A stretch of 64,000 bases of DNA from Streptomyces xanthochromogenes (GCF_014650455.1 NZ_BMUZ01000022.1:19247-83246); one strand, 5' to 3'. Shown: positions 45,720-54,750, numbered from the stretch's first letter. Notes: generated from the sequence alone by a model not told the origin. A program made the numbers and translations.

Positions 45720-46006
45720 TTCCCGAGCGCCGGAGCGCGGGCTCGACCCGCCCGGCACGGCCGGCCCACCGCCTCGGTAACCACCCGCTCACCCGGGGCC
45801 GCAGCGCAGCCGCCGGTTCGGCAGACGTCATGGGCGTGAAGTGCGGGCCACCTGTTCCGGGGATGGCCCCGGCCCGCCATGGAACGGAATGATCGACTCC
45901 GCGAGCTCCGCACCTGCCCCAGCCCCCGGTAGGGCCATCGCGTACGGCCGCGTCTCCGCATCCCGTCGTACGCGTTCCGTCCACGAGCCCCTCAAGGAGC
46001 CAGGCC

Positions 46007-46261
46007 ATGTCCGCTGTGCCCCCGGTCGGTGCCCCCGCCGGCTTCCGCCTCCCGCCCCGCCACCGCGTCCCCGGACGATCCGGCTCCGACACCCGCTCCC
46101 TCCAGCGGCCGACGGCGTTCGGGGTCGTGCCGCCCCGGGTCCTTGGAGTGGGCGAACAGCCTTGCACGGCAAGGGAGTTGACGGTGTGCCGCGGTCCGTC
46201 CGACTCGCCCGCGACCGCGCCCTCCGCAGCCCACGGCGACGGCACGGCGGTCGTGGGATGA
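46007..46261 (+). CDS. Hypothetical small protein, coupled to a membrane protein
   Basis: 84 aa (SAVPPVGAPAGFRLPPRHR start, VLGVGEQPCTARELTVCRG in the middle). AAGGAG lies 7 bases before ATG 46007, and its TGA overlaps the next ATG (ATGA at 46258-46261), which supports real translation. Two Cys; no family recognised. Confidence 0.5.
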   Translation: MSAVPPVGAPAGFRLPPRHRVPGRSGSDTRSLQRPTAFGVVPPRVLGVGEQPCTARELTVCRGPSDSPATAPSAAHGDGTAVVG

Positions 46262-46551
46262 CGTATGCGGACTGCTTCGACATGGCCCTCCTCTTCTTCG
46301 CCTGCGCCTCGCTCTTCCTCTTCGTCCTGTTCGGCGACCGGGTGCCCCACCCGCGGACGACCCGCCGCGAGGCGGCGCCGCCCGAGCCCGCGCCGCCCGC
46401 CCTGTTCGCCGAGGAGTACCTGCGCAGCCTCGACGCGTTGCACACCGCCATCTCCACCGCCCACGTCGAGACCCGGCCCGGCCCCGTCTCACCCGACCTG
46501 GGCGAGTGCTGGGCCATCTGGCACGCCGGGCCCGACGACGACCCGAGCTGA
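46258..46551 (+). CDS. Small single-span membrane protein
   Basis: 97 aa: helix MALLFFACASLFLFVLFGD near the N-terminus, a Pro/Arg-rich stretch, then a soluble part LFAEEYLRSLDALHTAISTAH and LGECWAIWHAGPDDDPS. Its start is shared with the stop of the upstream small gene. Layout similar to the 75-aa membrane protein before the SPFH gene. Function unknown. Confidence 0.6.
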   Translation: MTYADCFDMALLFFACASLFLFVLFGDRVPHPRTTRREAAPPEPAPPALFAEEYLRSLDALHTAISTAHVETRPGPVSPDLGECWAIWHAGPDDDPS

Positions 46552-46760
46552 CCCGGGCGACGATCGGCGCCTCCCGCTCCCCACCGGGGTTGCGCGTCGC
46601 CCTTCTTGACGTGCGCCCATCGGACATACGTCCCCTTCGGGAAGAATCGATACTGCCGCGCAAGCACCCCCGGACGCTCGGACGGCTTCACTACGCTGGC
46701 TCACACATGCCCCGGACCCGGCATCGACCCACATGCAGGCCGATCAGGGGGCGGGACATC

Positions 46761-47153
46761 ATGACGCTGGGGAACCGTGGCCACGAGGAGTCCTTGTGCC
46801 GGGTGGTTCGGGCGCACGGGGAACTGGACATCGCGACCCGGTCCGCCTTCGACCGCAGCCTCCGCCTCCGGCTGCGGCACGGCCCGTGCCCGGGCCTCGT
46901 GGCCGATCTGACCGCGGTCACCTTCATGGACTGCAGCGCGCTGTCCGTCCTGTGTGACGTGCACGGATACCAGTGGTCACAGGGCGGGTGGCTACGGCTG
47001 GTCTACACTCGAAGCAACATCGCCCTGCTCCTCGCAGGGACCGGCCTCGCCGAGGTGTTTCCCCGCTACGCCACTGTCCGCGATGCTCTGATGAACAGGC
47101 GTTACGCGCAGTCCGCGCAGCCTGTCGGCCGACGGAAAGCGGGCGGGTTGTAG
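46761..47153 (+). CDS. STAS-domain anti-sigma factor antagonist
   Basis: 130 aa. Seen: RVVRAHGELDIATRSAFDRSLRLRL, LVADLTAVTFMDCSALSVLCDVHG (phosphoacceptor Ser in DCSAL), GGWLRLVYTRSNIALLLAG and EVFPRYATVRDALMNRR. Paralogue of the protein at 42449. The TAG stop shares a base with the GTG of the next gene (TAGTG), so STAS and GAF-ANTAR products are co-translated. Confidence 0.87.
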   Translation: MTLGNRGHEESLCRVVRAHGELDIATRSAFDRSLRLRLRHGPCPGLVADLTAVTFMDCSALSVLCDVHGYQWSQGGWLRLVYTRSNIALLLAGTGLAEVFPRYATVRDALMNRRYAQSAQPVGRRKAGGL

Positions 47154-47854
47154 TGCTCAGCGAGCAGGCTGCCAAGGTTCTGGGCGAGCTCCGGGCGGGC
47201 AACCGCACGGACGAGCAACTCGCCGAGATCTGCGCCGACCTGCTGAACGCCGACGGCCTGGCGGTCTCGCTCGTTCTGGACATGGGGCACACGGAGCTGG
47301 TGTGGTGCCACGGCACCGCCTCGGCACAGTTCGAAGACCTCCAGTTCACTCTGGGCGAGGGCCCCGGGCCCGACGCCCTCGCATCCGGCCATCCGGTACG
47401 AGTGCCCGACCTGGCCGAGGTACGGCCCGGGCGGTGGCCCGCTCTCCTGGGCGCCCTGGACGGCCTGCCGGTGCGGGCGGTGTTCGCCTTCCCCCTCGGC
47501 CTCGGAGCCATCCAGGTCGGTGTGCTCACCGTCGTACGCAACGGGCCGCGGGCGCTGTCCGCCCAGGAGACCGACGACGCCACCGCCCTGGCCCGGCTGC
47601 TGACCGCACGGTTCCTCGGCGGTGGACAGGGCAGCAACCCGCAGGTCCTGCACCGGGCGGTCGTCCACCAGGCCACCGGGATGGTCAGCGTGCAGCTGGA
47701 CCGGCCGCTGGCCGAGGCCCTGATGCGGCTGCGCGCCTACGCGTACGCCCACGGCCGCCCGATCACCGAGGTCGCGCAGGACGTGGTGGCCAGGCGGCTG
47801 CGATTCAACGACGATGAAACCGGGCCCGACGTGCCCGTCGGCGATAGGGGATGA
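47153..47854 (+). CDS. GAF-ANTAR regulator 1
   Basis: 233 aa from GTG 47153. GAF-type sensor (about 15-150: ICADLLNADGLAVSLVLDMG, FTLGEGPGPDALASGHPVRVPDLAE) and C-terminal ANTAR RNA-binding domain (VVHQATGMVSVQLDRPLAEALMRLRAYAYAHGRPITEVAQDVV). ANTAR proteins bind paired hexaloop hairpins in mRNA leaders and relieve termination. Coupled to the STAS gene upstream and overlapping GAF-ANTAR 2 by four bases (ATGA), so it forms a three-gene signalling operon. Confidence 0.87.
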   Translation: MLSEQAAKVLGELRAGNRTDEQLAEICADLLNADGLAVSLVLDMGHTELVWCHGTASAQFEDLQFTLGEGPGPDALASGHPVRVPDLAEVRPGRWPALLGALDGLPVRAVFAFPLGLGAIQVGVLTVVRNGPRALSAQETDDATALARLLTARFLGGGQGSNPQVLHRAVVHQATGMVSVQLDRPLAEALMRLRAYAYAHGRPITEVAQDVVARRLRFNDDETGPDVPVGDRG

Positions 47855-48582
47855 GTGTCATGGGTCGCGAACAGCGATTGGCGGAGGTATTCGTGGAGTT
47901 GGCCGACTCCCTGATCGACGATTTCGACGTCATCGAGTTCCTCCAGGGCCTGTCGGCCCGATGCGTCGAACTCCTGGAGATCTCGGCGGCCGGCATCATG
48001 CTCGGCGACGAGCACGGAGAACTCCACACCATCGCCGCCTCCGACGAGAACACCCACCTCCTCGAACTCTTCGCCATCCAGCACGACCAGGGCCCCTGCG
48101 TGGACACCTTCCGCGGCGGCGGCCAGCGCACCAACATCGACCTCACCGACCCGGAGGCCACCGCCGCCTTCCCGCACTTCGCCCAGCAGGCGCGCAGGAA
48201 CGGCTTCGCCGTCACCCACGCCCTGCCGTTGCGGCTGCGCACCCGCATGGTCGGCGCGCTGAACCTCTTCCACACCGAGTCCGGCTCGCTCACCCCCGAG
48301 AACATCGCGCTCGCCCAGGCGCTGGCCGACATCGCCACCATCGCGGTCCTCCAGCAGCGCACCCTGGAGCAGACCTACATCGAGCGCGACCAGCTCCAGG
48401 CCGCGCTGACCAGCCGGATCGTCATCGAACAGGCCAAGGGCATCCTCGCCGAACGCTGGAACACCAGCCTCGACGACGCCTTCGACCGCTTCCGTTCCTA
48501 CGCCCGGAACAACGGCCTGCGCATGTCCGACCTCGCCCGGCAGATCATCGACAAGGGCACCCAGCACAGCGCCCTGTCCTGA
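47851..48582 (+). CDS. GAF-ANTAR regulator 2
   Basis: 243 aa (or from ATG 47860). GAF: LQGLSARCVELLEISAAGIMLGDEHGEL, DQGPCVDTFRGGGQRTNIDL, LPLRLRTRMVGALNLFH. ANTAR: LTSRIVIEQAKGILAERWNTSLDDAFDRFRSYARNNGLRMSDLARQII, the most canonical ANTAR in this window. Last gene of the STAS / GAF-ANTAR operon. Confidence 0.9.
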   Translation: MSVMGREQRLAEVFVELADSLIDDFDVIEFLQGLSARCVELLEISAAGIMLGDEHGELHTIAASDENTHLLELFAIQHDQGPCVDTFRGGGQRTNIDLTDPEATAAFPHFAQQARRNGFAVTHALPLRLRTRMVGALNLFHTESGSLTPENIALAQALADIATIAVLQQRTLEQTYIERDQLQAALTSRIVIEQAKGILAERWNTSLDDAFDRFRSYARNNGLRMSDLARQIIDKGTQHSALS

Positions 48583-48944
48583 TACCGGCCGTGCACCGGG
48601 TCGGCATCGCGGGACGCCGGCCCCCGTGAAACAGGGGTCCTCGGGAAACTGGCCGGTTCGTCGATGCACGTGGCCGGTCCGCGTCCTGCCCGGCTCCGGG
48701 CTCCGGCCTTACCTTGAGAGGGCAGGCGCACACCGGGGCCCGTACGAGAATCGGCCCCGCGACGGCTCCCGGACCCGAGCCCTCGGAACGACGAGGCCCG
48801 GCCGGAGTCGCGACGCCCACAACCTGCGGCTCCAGCCTCCACGGTCCTCCACGGCAGGATCACGGGGCCCTCCCGCAACCCCGCTGCCGTCGAGGACCCG
48901 CACGTCGGGTACGACGAGGGGGAGCCTCGCATCCCACGTGCACT
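48583..48944. other. Intergenic between convergent regulators, no gene seen
   Basis: No frame with coding character. A half-parS-like GTGAAACA at 48626 is not a full site. Ends in the terminator hairpin. Confidence 0.5.
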
Positions 48945-48976
48945 TACGGCCGCCGCCGACAGCGGCGGCGGCCGTA
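48945..48976. terminator. Strong hairpin after GAF-ANTAR regulator 3
   Basis: 13-base arms TACGGCCGCCGCC (48945-48957) and GGCGGCGGCCGTA (48964-48976), 6-base loop, 35 bases past the stop codon of the minus-strand gene. Could also end plus-strand transcripts. Confidence 0.75.
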
Positions 48977-49010
48977 GGCCCCGCGGACCGCCCGCGGGTG
49001 AGCCGAACGG

Positions 49011-49733
49011 TCAGCCGGGGGTGTCGCCGTCCTCCTCCAGGCGCAGTCGTCCGGCCAGGATGTCGCGGGCGACGTCCTCCAGGAGCCGCTGACGGCTGAA
49101 GGCGTGCGCGCGCATGCGGGCCAGGGCGTCGGAGACTGCGACCCCACTGGCCTCGGCGGCCGCACCGGCCGCCTGGTGCACGACGGGCGGATAGCCCACG
49201 GGGCCCGTCTCCGGGGTCGCCCGGTCCCAGCCGATCAGTGCGGGATGGGCGTCCAGAGCGAGCAGCGCGAGGATACGGCCGTAGGCGTCGAGCCGTGCCC
49301 GGTCCGCCGCGCCGAGGGCGGCGCCGGTGGTGCGGTACACGTCCATGGCGCCGACCGGGACCCCGTTGCCGACCAGCAACGGCACGGCCACCACGCTGCG
49401 GATACCCAGCTCGCCGGCCGTCCGCAGGAAGACGGGCCATTGCCCGGGCGCGGACGACACCTCCACCTCCACGATCCCGCGCCGCAGATACGCCTCGGTG
49501 CACGGGCCCTCTCCCGACACCAGCTGCGCGTCCTCCAGCCGGTAACTGCGGTCGTCGACGGCGTACGCGACGGTCCTGATCCGGCCCCCGGTGATGAGGC
49601 TGACTCCGAGGCCGTCCGCGCCCACGTCGTCGACGCACGCCACCGCGGCCGACGGCAGCGCCACCGGCCGGTCGGCGCCACTCGCGATCTCCACCACGCG
49701 CTGCCACGCCGCGGTGTTCTGCCGCACATCCAT
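49011..49733 (-). CDS. GAF-ANTAR regulator 3
   Basis: 240 aa. GAF-like N-terminal two thirds (LSSGADRPVALPSAAVACVDDVG-like start, LVSGEGPCTEAYLRRGIVEVEVS, IRSVVAVPLLVGNGVPVGAMDVY) and a C-terminal ANTAR-type helix bundle (PPVVHQAAGAAAEASGVAVSDALARMRAHAFSRQRLLEDVARDIL). Opposite strand to the other two and more diverged in ANTAR, so it is probably an independently regulated transcript. Ligand unknown. Confidence 0.82.
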   Translation of the reverse strand: MDVRQNTAAWQRVVEIASGADRPVALPSAAVACVDDVGADGLGVSLITGGRIRTVAYAVDDRSYRLEDAQLVSGEGPCTEAYLRRGIVEVEVSSAPGQWPVFLRTAGELGIRSVVAVPLLVGNGVPVGAMDVYRTTGAALGAADRARLDAYGRILALLALDAHPALIGWDRATPETGPVGYPPVVHQAAGAAAEASGVAVSDALARMRAHAFSRQRLLEDVARDILAGRLRLEEDGDTPG

Positions 49734-49909
49734 GACACAGCCCCGATGCCGTTCTGGAGGGAGTCACGCCCGCTCACTCACCAGTGGAACAAGCGTAGAC
49801 CTGCGGCGGCGGCCATGGGTGAAAGCCCGCTCGTGCCACCCCCGCGTGACACCCGGGGACGCCCGAGCGGGCCCAGGGCTCCCTCGGCACGACGGCCCGA
49901 CGCCGCGCG

Positions 49910-51118
49910 TCAGTGTCCGGGGAGGTGAACGGCTGTGAGGCCGCGGACCCGGAAGTGCATGACGCGGTAGGGCCACCCGGCCTCCGTGTTCCACTGACTG
50001 ACCGTCAGATACAGATCGTCCAGGGTCGATCCGGGGATGACGTATCCGCCGTAGAGCTGGGCCACATGGGCGTCGTCCTCCCGGCCCCAGGCCGCTCCCC
50101 GGATCAGCGTCACGCGCTCCTCGGCGGTGGCCCCGCACACGGCGACAGGGGTGTCGAGGACGAGGGCGTCGATGCGGTAGTCGCCCTCGTTGAACCAGGT
50201 CAGCAGCCACCGGCCGTCGAGCGGCCGCAGACACATCTCCCCCACCCTGCCGTCCAGGACCGGGGTGGGCGGGTTGCCCCAGGCCCACCCCGCCGCCCGT
50301 CTGCCCCAGGACCGGTAGGCGGAAGGGTCGGTGATCCGGTCGGCGCGGACGCGGTGCAGGAGGGCGGGCTTGTCCCGCTGGAAGCCGGTCGACAGCACGT
50401 AGACGTAACCGTCGTCGGCGAGCGCCCACGTGAGGAGCTGGAACATCCCGCCGTGCAGGGTGCCCGGGAAGCGCGCGGCGGTGGGGTGCCAGGTCTCCCC
50501 CGCGTCGCGCGAGCGCCAGATCTCACTCCACCGGACGTTGCCGAAGCCCTGGTGCACCGCGACGTGCAGATACATGTCGGTGCCGATGGTGATCACGTCC
50601 GTGGGCAGCACGGTCGAGAAGGACGGGCCGTCGTGCGAGTACGGCCTCAGCTGCTGGGCATACCGCCCTCCCACCGCACCCGTCCAGGCGACGTTTCCGC
50701 CCAACTCGCCTGCCTCACCGACCGGTTCGCCGCCCCGCGACACGCGTCCGTAGAGCGCGACGGGCGAACGCCACCAGCCGCCTCCCACGCTCGCTCCCTC
50801 GAAGGTGTCCCCGAACACGAACAACAGGCGCCCGTCCGGCGCCCTGACGGGGATACCGAGATCGGCCGCGTCCATCCGGAAGCGCGTGGTGATCCCGGGG
50901 CCGGTCAGATCACCCACCTTCCGTACGACGAGGCTGCCGCCGCGCTCCCACCCGCTCAGCACCACAGGCCCGCCACCACCCTCGAATCCGCTCCGCGCCC
51001 GCGGCCGCCCGGCGGCCCGCGCGCCCAGCACCGTGCCGCCCGTCGAACCGCTCGCGGTCAATGCCCCCGCGGCCGCCCGCAACAGCACCGAACGCCTCAA
51101 CATCCCGCTCAAGACCAT
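49910..51118 (-). CDS. Secreted DUF4185-family protein
   Basis: 402 aa. Twin-arginine-type signal peptide (MLRRSVLLRAAAGALTASG), then a beta-propeller-like DUF4185 domain: FRMDAADLGIPVRAPDGRLLFVFGDTFEG, GWWRSPVALYGRV, IWRSRDAGETWHPTAARFPG, YVYVLSTGFQRDKPALLHRVR, QLYGGYVIPGSTLDDLYLTVSQWNT. The Asp-box-like SRDAGETW is typical of carbohydrate-active propellers. Possibly binds or hydrolyses extracellular polysaccharide. Start 51118 or ATG 51103; neither has a strong ribosome site. Confidence 0.8.
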   Translation of the reverse strand: MVLSGMLRRSVLLRAAAGALTASGSTGGTVLGARAAGRPRARSGFEGGGGPVVLSGWERGGSLVVRKVGDLTGPGITTRFRMDAADLGIPVRAPDGRLLFVFGDTFEGASVGGGWWRSPVALYGRVSRGGEPVGEAGELGGNVAWTGAVGGRYAQQLRPYSHDGPSFSTVLPTDVITIGTDMYLHVAVHQGFGNVRWSEIWRSRDAGETWHPTAARFPGTLHGGMFQLLTWALADDGYVYVLSTGFQRDKPALLHRVRADRITDPSAYRSWGRRAAGWAWGNPPTPVLDGRVGEMCLRPLDGRWLLTWFNEGDYRIDALVLDTPVAVCGATAEERVTLIRGAAWGREDDAHVAQLYGGYVIPGSTLDDLYLTVSQWNTEAGWPYRVMHFRVRGLTAVHLPGH

Positions 51119-51455
51119 CCGTCCGGTCCGCCGTCGAGGCCGCCGAACCCTCCTGGGAACCGGCCGGCCGCAGGGACACCGGCAGCCTCGCACACCGGAT
51201 GCGCGCACCGGGGACGCCACGGCCGGGGCACCCCGTGGCGCGGAAGCCGGGTGCCGGGTGCCGGGTCGAAAGTCCTGGAAAACCGATGACCTTCGGGGTC
51301 GTCCGTTCTGCGAGCCACAAGGGCCGTTCGAGGTCGCGCATGCGACGGCCTCCGCACCGGGTTCCTTTCGCGGCATTAGCGTGTGAAGCACCGCAGGCCC
51401 ACAGCCTGACAATCCCGTACGAATTCCGCACGAACTCTCTGTGAGGCGTTTCTTC
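51119..51455. other. Divergent intergenic region, no gene seen
   Basis: Separates the divergent DUF4185 and molbindin genes, so it must hold both promoters. It has GGGTGCC direct repeats near 51250-51267, and is more AT-rich from 51400. No ModE-like palindrome was recognised. Confidence 0.45.
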
Positions 51456-51875
51456 ATGAGCCTGAGCATCCGCAACCAGATCGCCGGCACCGTCACCGCC
51501 GTCACCACCGGTGAGGCCATGGCTACGGTCAAGGTCCGTCTCACGGGCGGGCAGAACATCACCGCCGCGATCACCACCGAGGCCGTCAAGGAGCTCGGTC
51601 TGGCCGAGGGCTCCGCGGTCAAGGCCCTCGTGAAGTCCACCGAGGTCTCCCTCGCGACCGGTCCCGTCGAGGGCCTGTCCATCCGCAACCAGATCGCCGG
51701 CACCGTCGCCGACGTGGCCACCGGTGGCGCCATGGCGTCCGTCAAGGTCGACGTCGAGGGTGGCGAGCTGACCTCCGCCATCACCAAGGACGCCGTCGAG
51801 GCGCTCAAGCTGACGGCCGGCTCGTCCGTCGTCGCGCTGATCAAGTCGACCGAGATCTCCCTCGCGGCCGCCTGA
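51456..51875 (+). CDS. Di-Mop molybdenum/tungsten-binding protein (molbindin)
   Basis: 139 aa consisting of two tandem Mop/TOBE domains: LSIRNQIAGTVTAVTTGEAMATVKVRL to VSLAT (about 3-68) and LSIRNQIAGTVADVATGGAMASVKVDV to ISLAA (about 74-138). The two repeats are nearly identical at the start. Such molbindins store or buffer molybdate. GAGG is 9 bases before ATG 51456. No molybdate transporter (modABC) is adjacent, so it is an orphan cytosolic molbindin. Confidence 0.92.
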   Translation: MSLSIRNQIAGTVTAVTTGEAMATVKVRLTGGQNITAAITTEAVKELGLAEGSAVKALVKSTEVSLATGPVEGLSIRNQIAGTVADVATGGAMASVKVDVEGGELTSAITKDAVEALKLTAGSSVVALIKSTEISLAAA

Positions 51876-51892
51876 TCCCGCCCGCCCCGGCA

Positions 51893-51930
51893 CGAAGGGC
51901 CTCACATCCGTACGGGTGTGAGGCCCTTCG
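51893..51930. terminator. Strong hairpin after molbindin gene
   Basis: 15-base arms CGAAGGGCCTCACAT (51893-51907) and GTGTGAGGCCCTTCG (51916-51930), one wobble pair, 8-base loop. Located between convergent molbindin and LysE genes. Confidence 0.85.
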
Positions 51931-51955
51931 GCGTACTGCGACGAACGCGCGCGGC

Positions 51956-52591
51956 CTACGCCCGGGCGGCGTCCACCGCCGTGACCACGCCGAGGGCGAT
52001 CAGCGCACCGCCCGCCGTGCCCTCCAGGCCCCGGGCCACCCGCGGGCGGCGCAGCCACGTCATCAGACCGCCCGCGCCGAAGGACACGAGCACCAGCCAC
52101 CCGGCGGCGATCACCGCGTCGATGACGCCGAACAGCATCGTGGTGGCCAGGACCGAGCGGCCCTCCGGCAGGAACTGTGGAGCCACCGCCACGAAGAAGA
52201 TCCCGACCTTCGGGTTGAGCAGACAGCTCGCCAGGCCCTGACGAAGCCCCCGCGCGACGGACACCCGCCCGGCTCCGGCGGACGGGGGCGGCCCGCCGAC
52301 GGCCCCGTCGCGCAGCGACCGCAGGGCCTGCACGCCCAGGAACACCAGGTACGCCGCCCCGACCAGCCGGACGGCCGTGAAAGCCGCGTCCCACCGCTGC
52401 AGCGCGGCGGCGAGACCGACGGCCGCCGCCGCTGCCCACACCAGGGACCCCAGCGCGGCCCCGATCGCGGTCGCCGCGCCCGCCCGACGCCCGCCCCGCA
52501 GGCAGTTGCGCAGCACCAGGAGCAGGTCGGGCCCCGGTACGACGGTCACCACCAGCGCGAACAGCGCGAAGCCGAGCAGGGCCGCGGTCAC
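51956..52591 (-). CDS. LysE/RhtB-family amino acid exporter
   Basis: 211 aa, about six membrane helices. Family motif VVTVVPGPDLLLVLRNCLRGGRRAGAATAIG near the N-terminus and LLNPKVGIFFVAVAPQFL in the middle are diagnostic. Exports amino acids or derivatives. The GTG start (52591) overlaps the M24 peptidase stop in GTGA, so it is translated with that gene. Next to the amino-acid racemase operon, which suggests export of amino acids or N-acyl amino acids. Confidence 0.88.
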   Translation of the reverse strand: MTAALLGFALFALVVTVVPGPDLLLVLRNCLRGGRRAGAATAIGAALGSLVWAAAAAVGLAAALQRWDAAFTAVRLVGAAYLVFLGVQALRSLRDGAVGGPPPSAGAGRVSVARGLRQGLASCLLNPKVGIFFVAVAPQFLPEGRSVLATTMLFGVIDAVIAAGWLVLVSFGAGGLMTWLRRPRVARGLEGTAGGALIALGVVTAVDAARA

Positions 52592-53328
52592 GCCAGGTCC
52601 AGCAACTGCTCGTAGAAGCCGCCGAATCCGCGGTGCCGGTCGACGAAGTGCAGCTCCAGAATCCAGTGGCAGACCCGGCCCGAACGGCTGGTGCGGCGCA
52701 GCGGGTTGCCGTTGTCCGGAGTGATGTAGGACTCGGCCTTCGCGCCGTCGTTGGTCTCGTGCGGGAACTCCCCCACCAGGTGGCCCGCGTGCCAGATGCC
52801 GATCTCCCAGCCCGCCTCGGCGGCCAGCCGCTCCACCTCGGCGTACAGCTGCTTGCCGGTGATGCGGGGGTCGGCCGCGAACGCGGCGCGTCCGGCGTCG
52901 AAGACGCGCGGCAGGTCGGCGAGGAGACGGTGCTTGTGCGGGTCGTCGCCGAAGACGTAGGTACGGCCGAAGTCGGCCTCGTACTCCTCGAAGATCGGGC
53001 CGAAGTCGGCGAAGGCGATGTCGTCCTCGCCGATGATCCGGTCCGGCGGGTTGTCCCGGTAGGGGACCAGGGTGTTGGGCCCGGAGCGGATGATCCGCTT
53101 GTGCCAGTGCTTGGTCGTGCCGAACATGTCGTTGGCCAGGTCCCGGATGCGGTCGCTCGCCTCGCGCTCTCCCACCCCGGGCGCGACGAGCCCCCGCGCC
53201 TCCACCTCGGCGAACAGCGCGACGGCCTTCGCCTGCGCCGCCACGAGCCCCTCGACCCGCCGGGCCTCGGCCGCTCCGGGCTCAAGGCGCCGGTCGTCGG
53301 CCGCCGCTCCGCAATGGTCAACCGCCAT
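52588..53328 (-). CDS. M24-family metallopeptidase (Xaa-Pro aminopeptidase-like)
   Basis: 246 aa pita-bread fold. Possible metal ligands are Asp in FADFGPIFE and EADFGRTYVFG, His in WHAGHLVGEFPHE, Glu in HWILELHFVD and Glu in GGFYEQLLDLA. The family includes creatinase, methionine aminopeptidase and Xaa-Pro peptidases. GGGGGA is 6 bases before ATG 53328. Divergent from the M20/GNAT/racemase operon and coupled to LysE: it could release amino acids from peptides for export, an inference from context only. Confidence 0.82.
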   Translation of the reverse strand: MAVDHCGAAADDRRLEPGAAEARRVEGLVAAQAKAVALFAEVEARGLVAPGVGEREASDRIRDLANDMFGTTKHWHKRIIRSGPNTLVPYRDNPPDRIIGEDDIAFADFGPIFEEYEADFGRTYVFGDDPHKHRLLADLPRVFDAGRAAFAADPRITGKQLYAEVERLAAEAGWEIGIWHAGHLVGEFPHETNDGAKAESYITPDNGNPLRRTSRSGRVCHWILELHFVDRHRGFGGFYEQLLDLA

Positions 53329-53614
53329 GCCAAGTCCCCCGTATCTTGCGATGCTTGAGCCCCGACCCAGGGTGTCCTCGCGAGGCGCACAAGCCACCCT
53401 AACCGACCCCTGGGGCACGCATCTGCGGCCCGGCGGGCCCGGCCCCGCCGCCGTCGGCGCACCCGCCGCAGGACCCGGCGACCGGCCGCCGGGCCGGTCC
53501 TGTCCGGGTTCGTTCCGGCGGACGAATCCCGGCCGCAGACCGTGGCCCGCACACCAACTCCCGGTCCGGCGGACTGCCTAGCGTGGGAGGCACCCCACCG
53601 TCTGGAGGCTCCCC

Positions 53615-54750
53615 GTGCAGGCCGACCCCGTGACCCGTCCCGCCCCGCCGCCGCCCGCGCTCGGCGCGATGCTCACCGACCTCGAAGAACTCGTGTCGTG
53701 CGAGTCGTACTCAGCCGATCACGCGGCCGTGGCCCGCAGCGCCCGGGTGGTGGCCGAGCAGGGCACCCGGCTGCTCGGGGCGCGGCCCGAGACGATCGTG
53801 AGCGGCGGGGTCAGCCATGTGCGGTGGAGCTTCGGGACACCCCGCGTGCTGCTCCTCGGCCACCACGACACCGTGTGGCCGATCGGCAGCCTCGCGACGC
53901 ACCCCTTCTCGGTGCGGCAGGGCATCGCGCGCGGCCCGGGCGTCTTCGACATGAAGGCGGGCCTGGTCCAGATGTTCCACGCGCTGGCCCGACTGCCGTC
54001 CCTGAACGGCGTCTGCGTCCTGGTGACCGGCGACGAGGAAGTCGGTTCGGACACCTCGCGTGCGCTCATCGAGGAGACCGCGCGCGCCTGCCGGGCCGCC
54101 CTCGTCCTGGAGGCCGCCGCCGCCGGCGGCGCCCTGAAGACCGCCCGCAAGGGCGTGTCCCACTACGAGCTCACCGTGCACGGCCGCGCCGCCCACTCCG
54201 GGCTCGACCCCGAGAAGGGCATCAACGCGGCCGTCGAACTGGCCCATCACCTCCTCGCCCTGGGGCCCCTCACCGACGCCGTGACCGCTCGTACGGGGCC
54301 GGGCACCACCATCACGCCCACGGTGATGTCGGCCGGCACCACCGCCAACACCGTCCCGGCCCGTGCCGAGCTGAGCATCGACGTCCGCGTACCGACTCCG
54401 GCCGCGCAGCAGGCCGTCGACGAGCTCATCCGGTCCCTGGCACCCCACCACCCCGGGGCCCGCCTCGACATCGGGGGCGGCCCCAACCGGCCGCCCCTGG
54501 ACGCCGGGAGTTCCGCCGAACTGTTCGCACTGGCAGCGGAGTTGGCGGTCGCGTCCGGGCTCGGCACGCTGGCGGCGGCCGCCGTCGGCGGCGCGTCCGA
54601 CGGCAACTACACGGCCGGAGCGGGCTGCCCCACCCTGGACGGGCTGGGCGCCGTCGGCGACGGGGCCCACGCCGACCACGAGCATGTGGTGACCGCCGCG
54701 ATGCCGCCCCGCACCCAGCTCCTCGCCGACCTCGTCGGAGCCCTCCTGTG
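53615..54750 (+). CDS. M20-family deacylase/carboxypeptidase
   Basis: About 378 aa, ending with TGA at 54749-54751. Di-zinc M20 peptidase: LLLGHHDTVWPIG (His84-Asp86), GPGVFDMKAG (Asp112), VTGDEEVGS (Glu141, Glu142), HADHEHVV (C-terminal His). The dimerisation domain carries GRAAHSGLDPEKGINAAVEL. Resembles glutamate carboxypeptidase and N-acyl-amino-acid deacylases. GGAGG is 6 bases before GTG 53615. Its TGA overlaps the GTG of the GNAT gene (GTGA), giving co-translation. Proposed to remove the acyl group from L-amino acids made by the racemase. Confidence 0.88.

Noticed and set aside
44065..46464. 799-codon open frame on the minus strand
   Set aside because: Antisense to the SPFH, DUF5994 and small membrane genes, with low-complexity Gly/Arg product.
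48626..48633. GTGAAACA resembling half of parS
   Set aside because: The other half is absent; flanking CCCCC/GGGG only.
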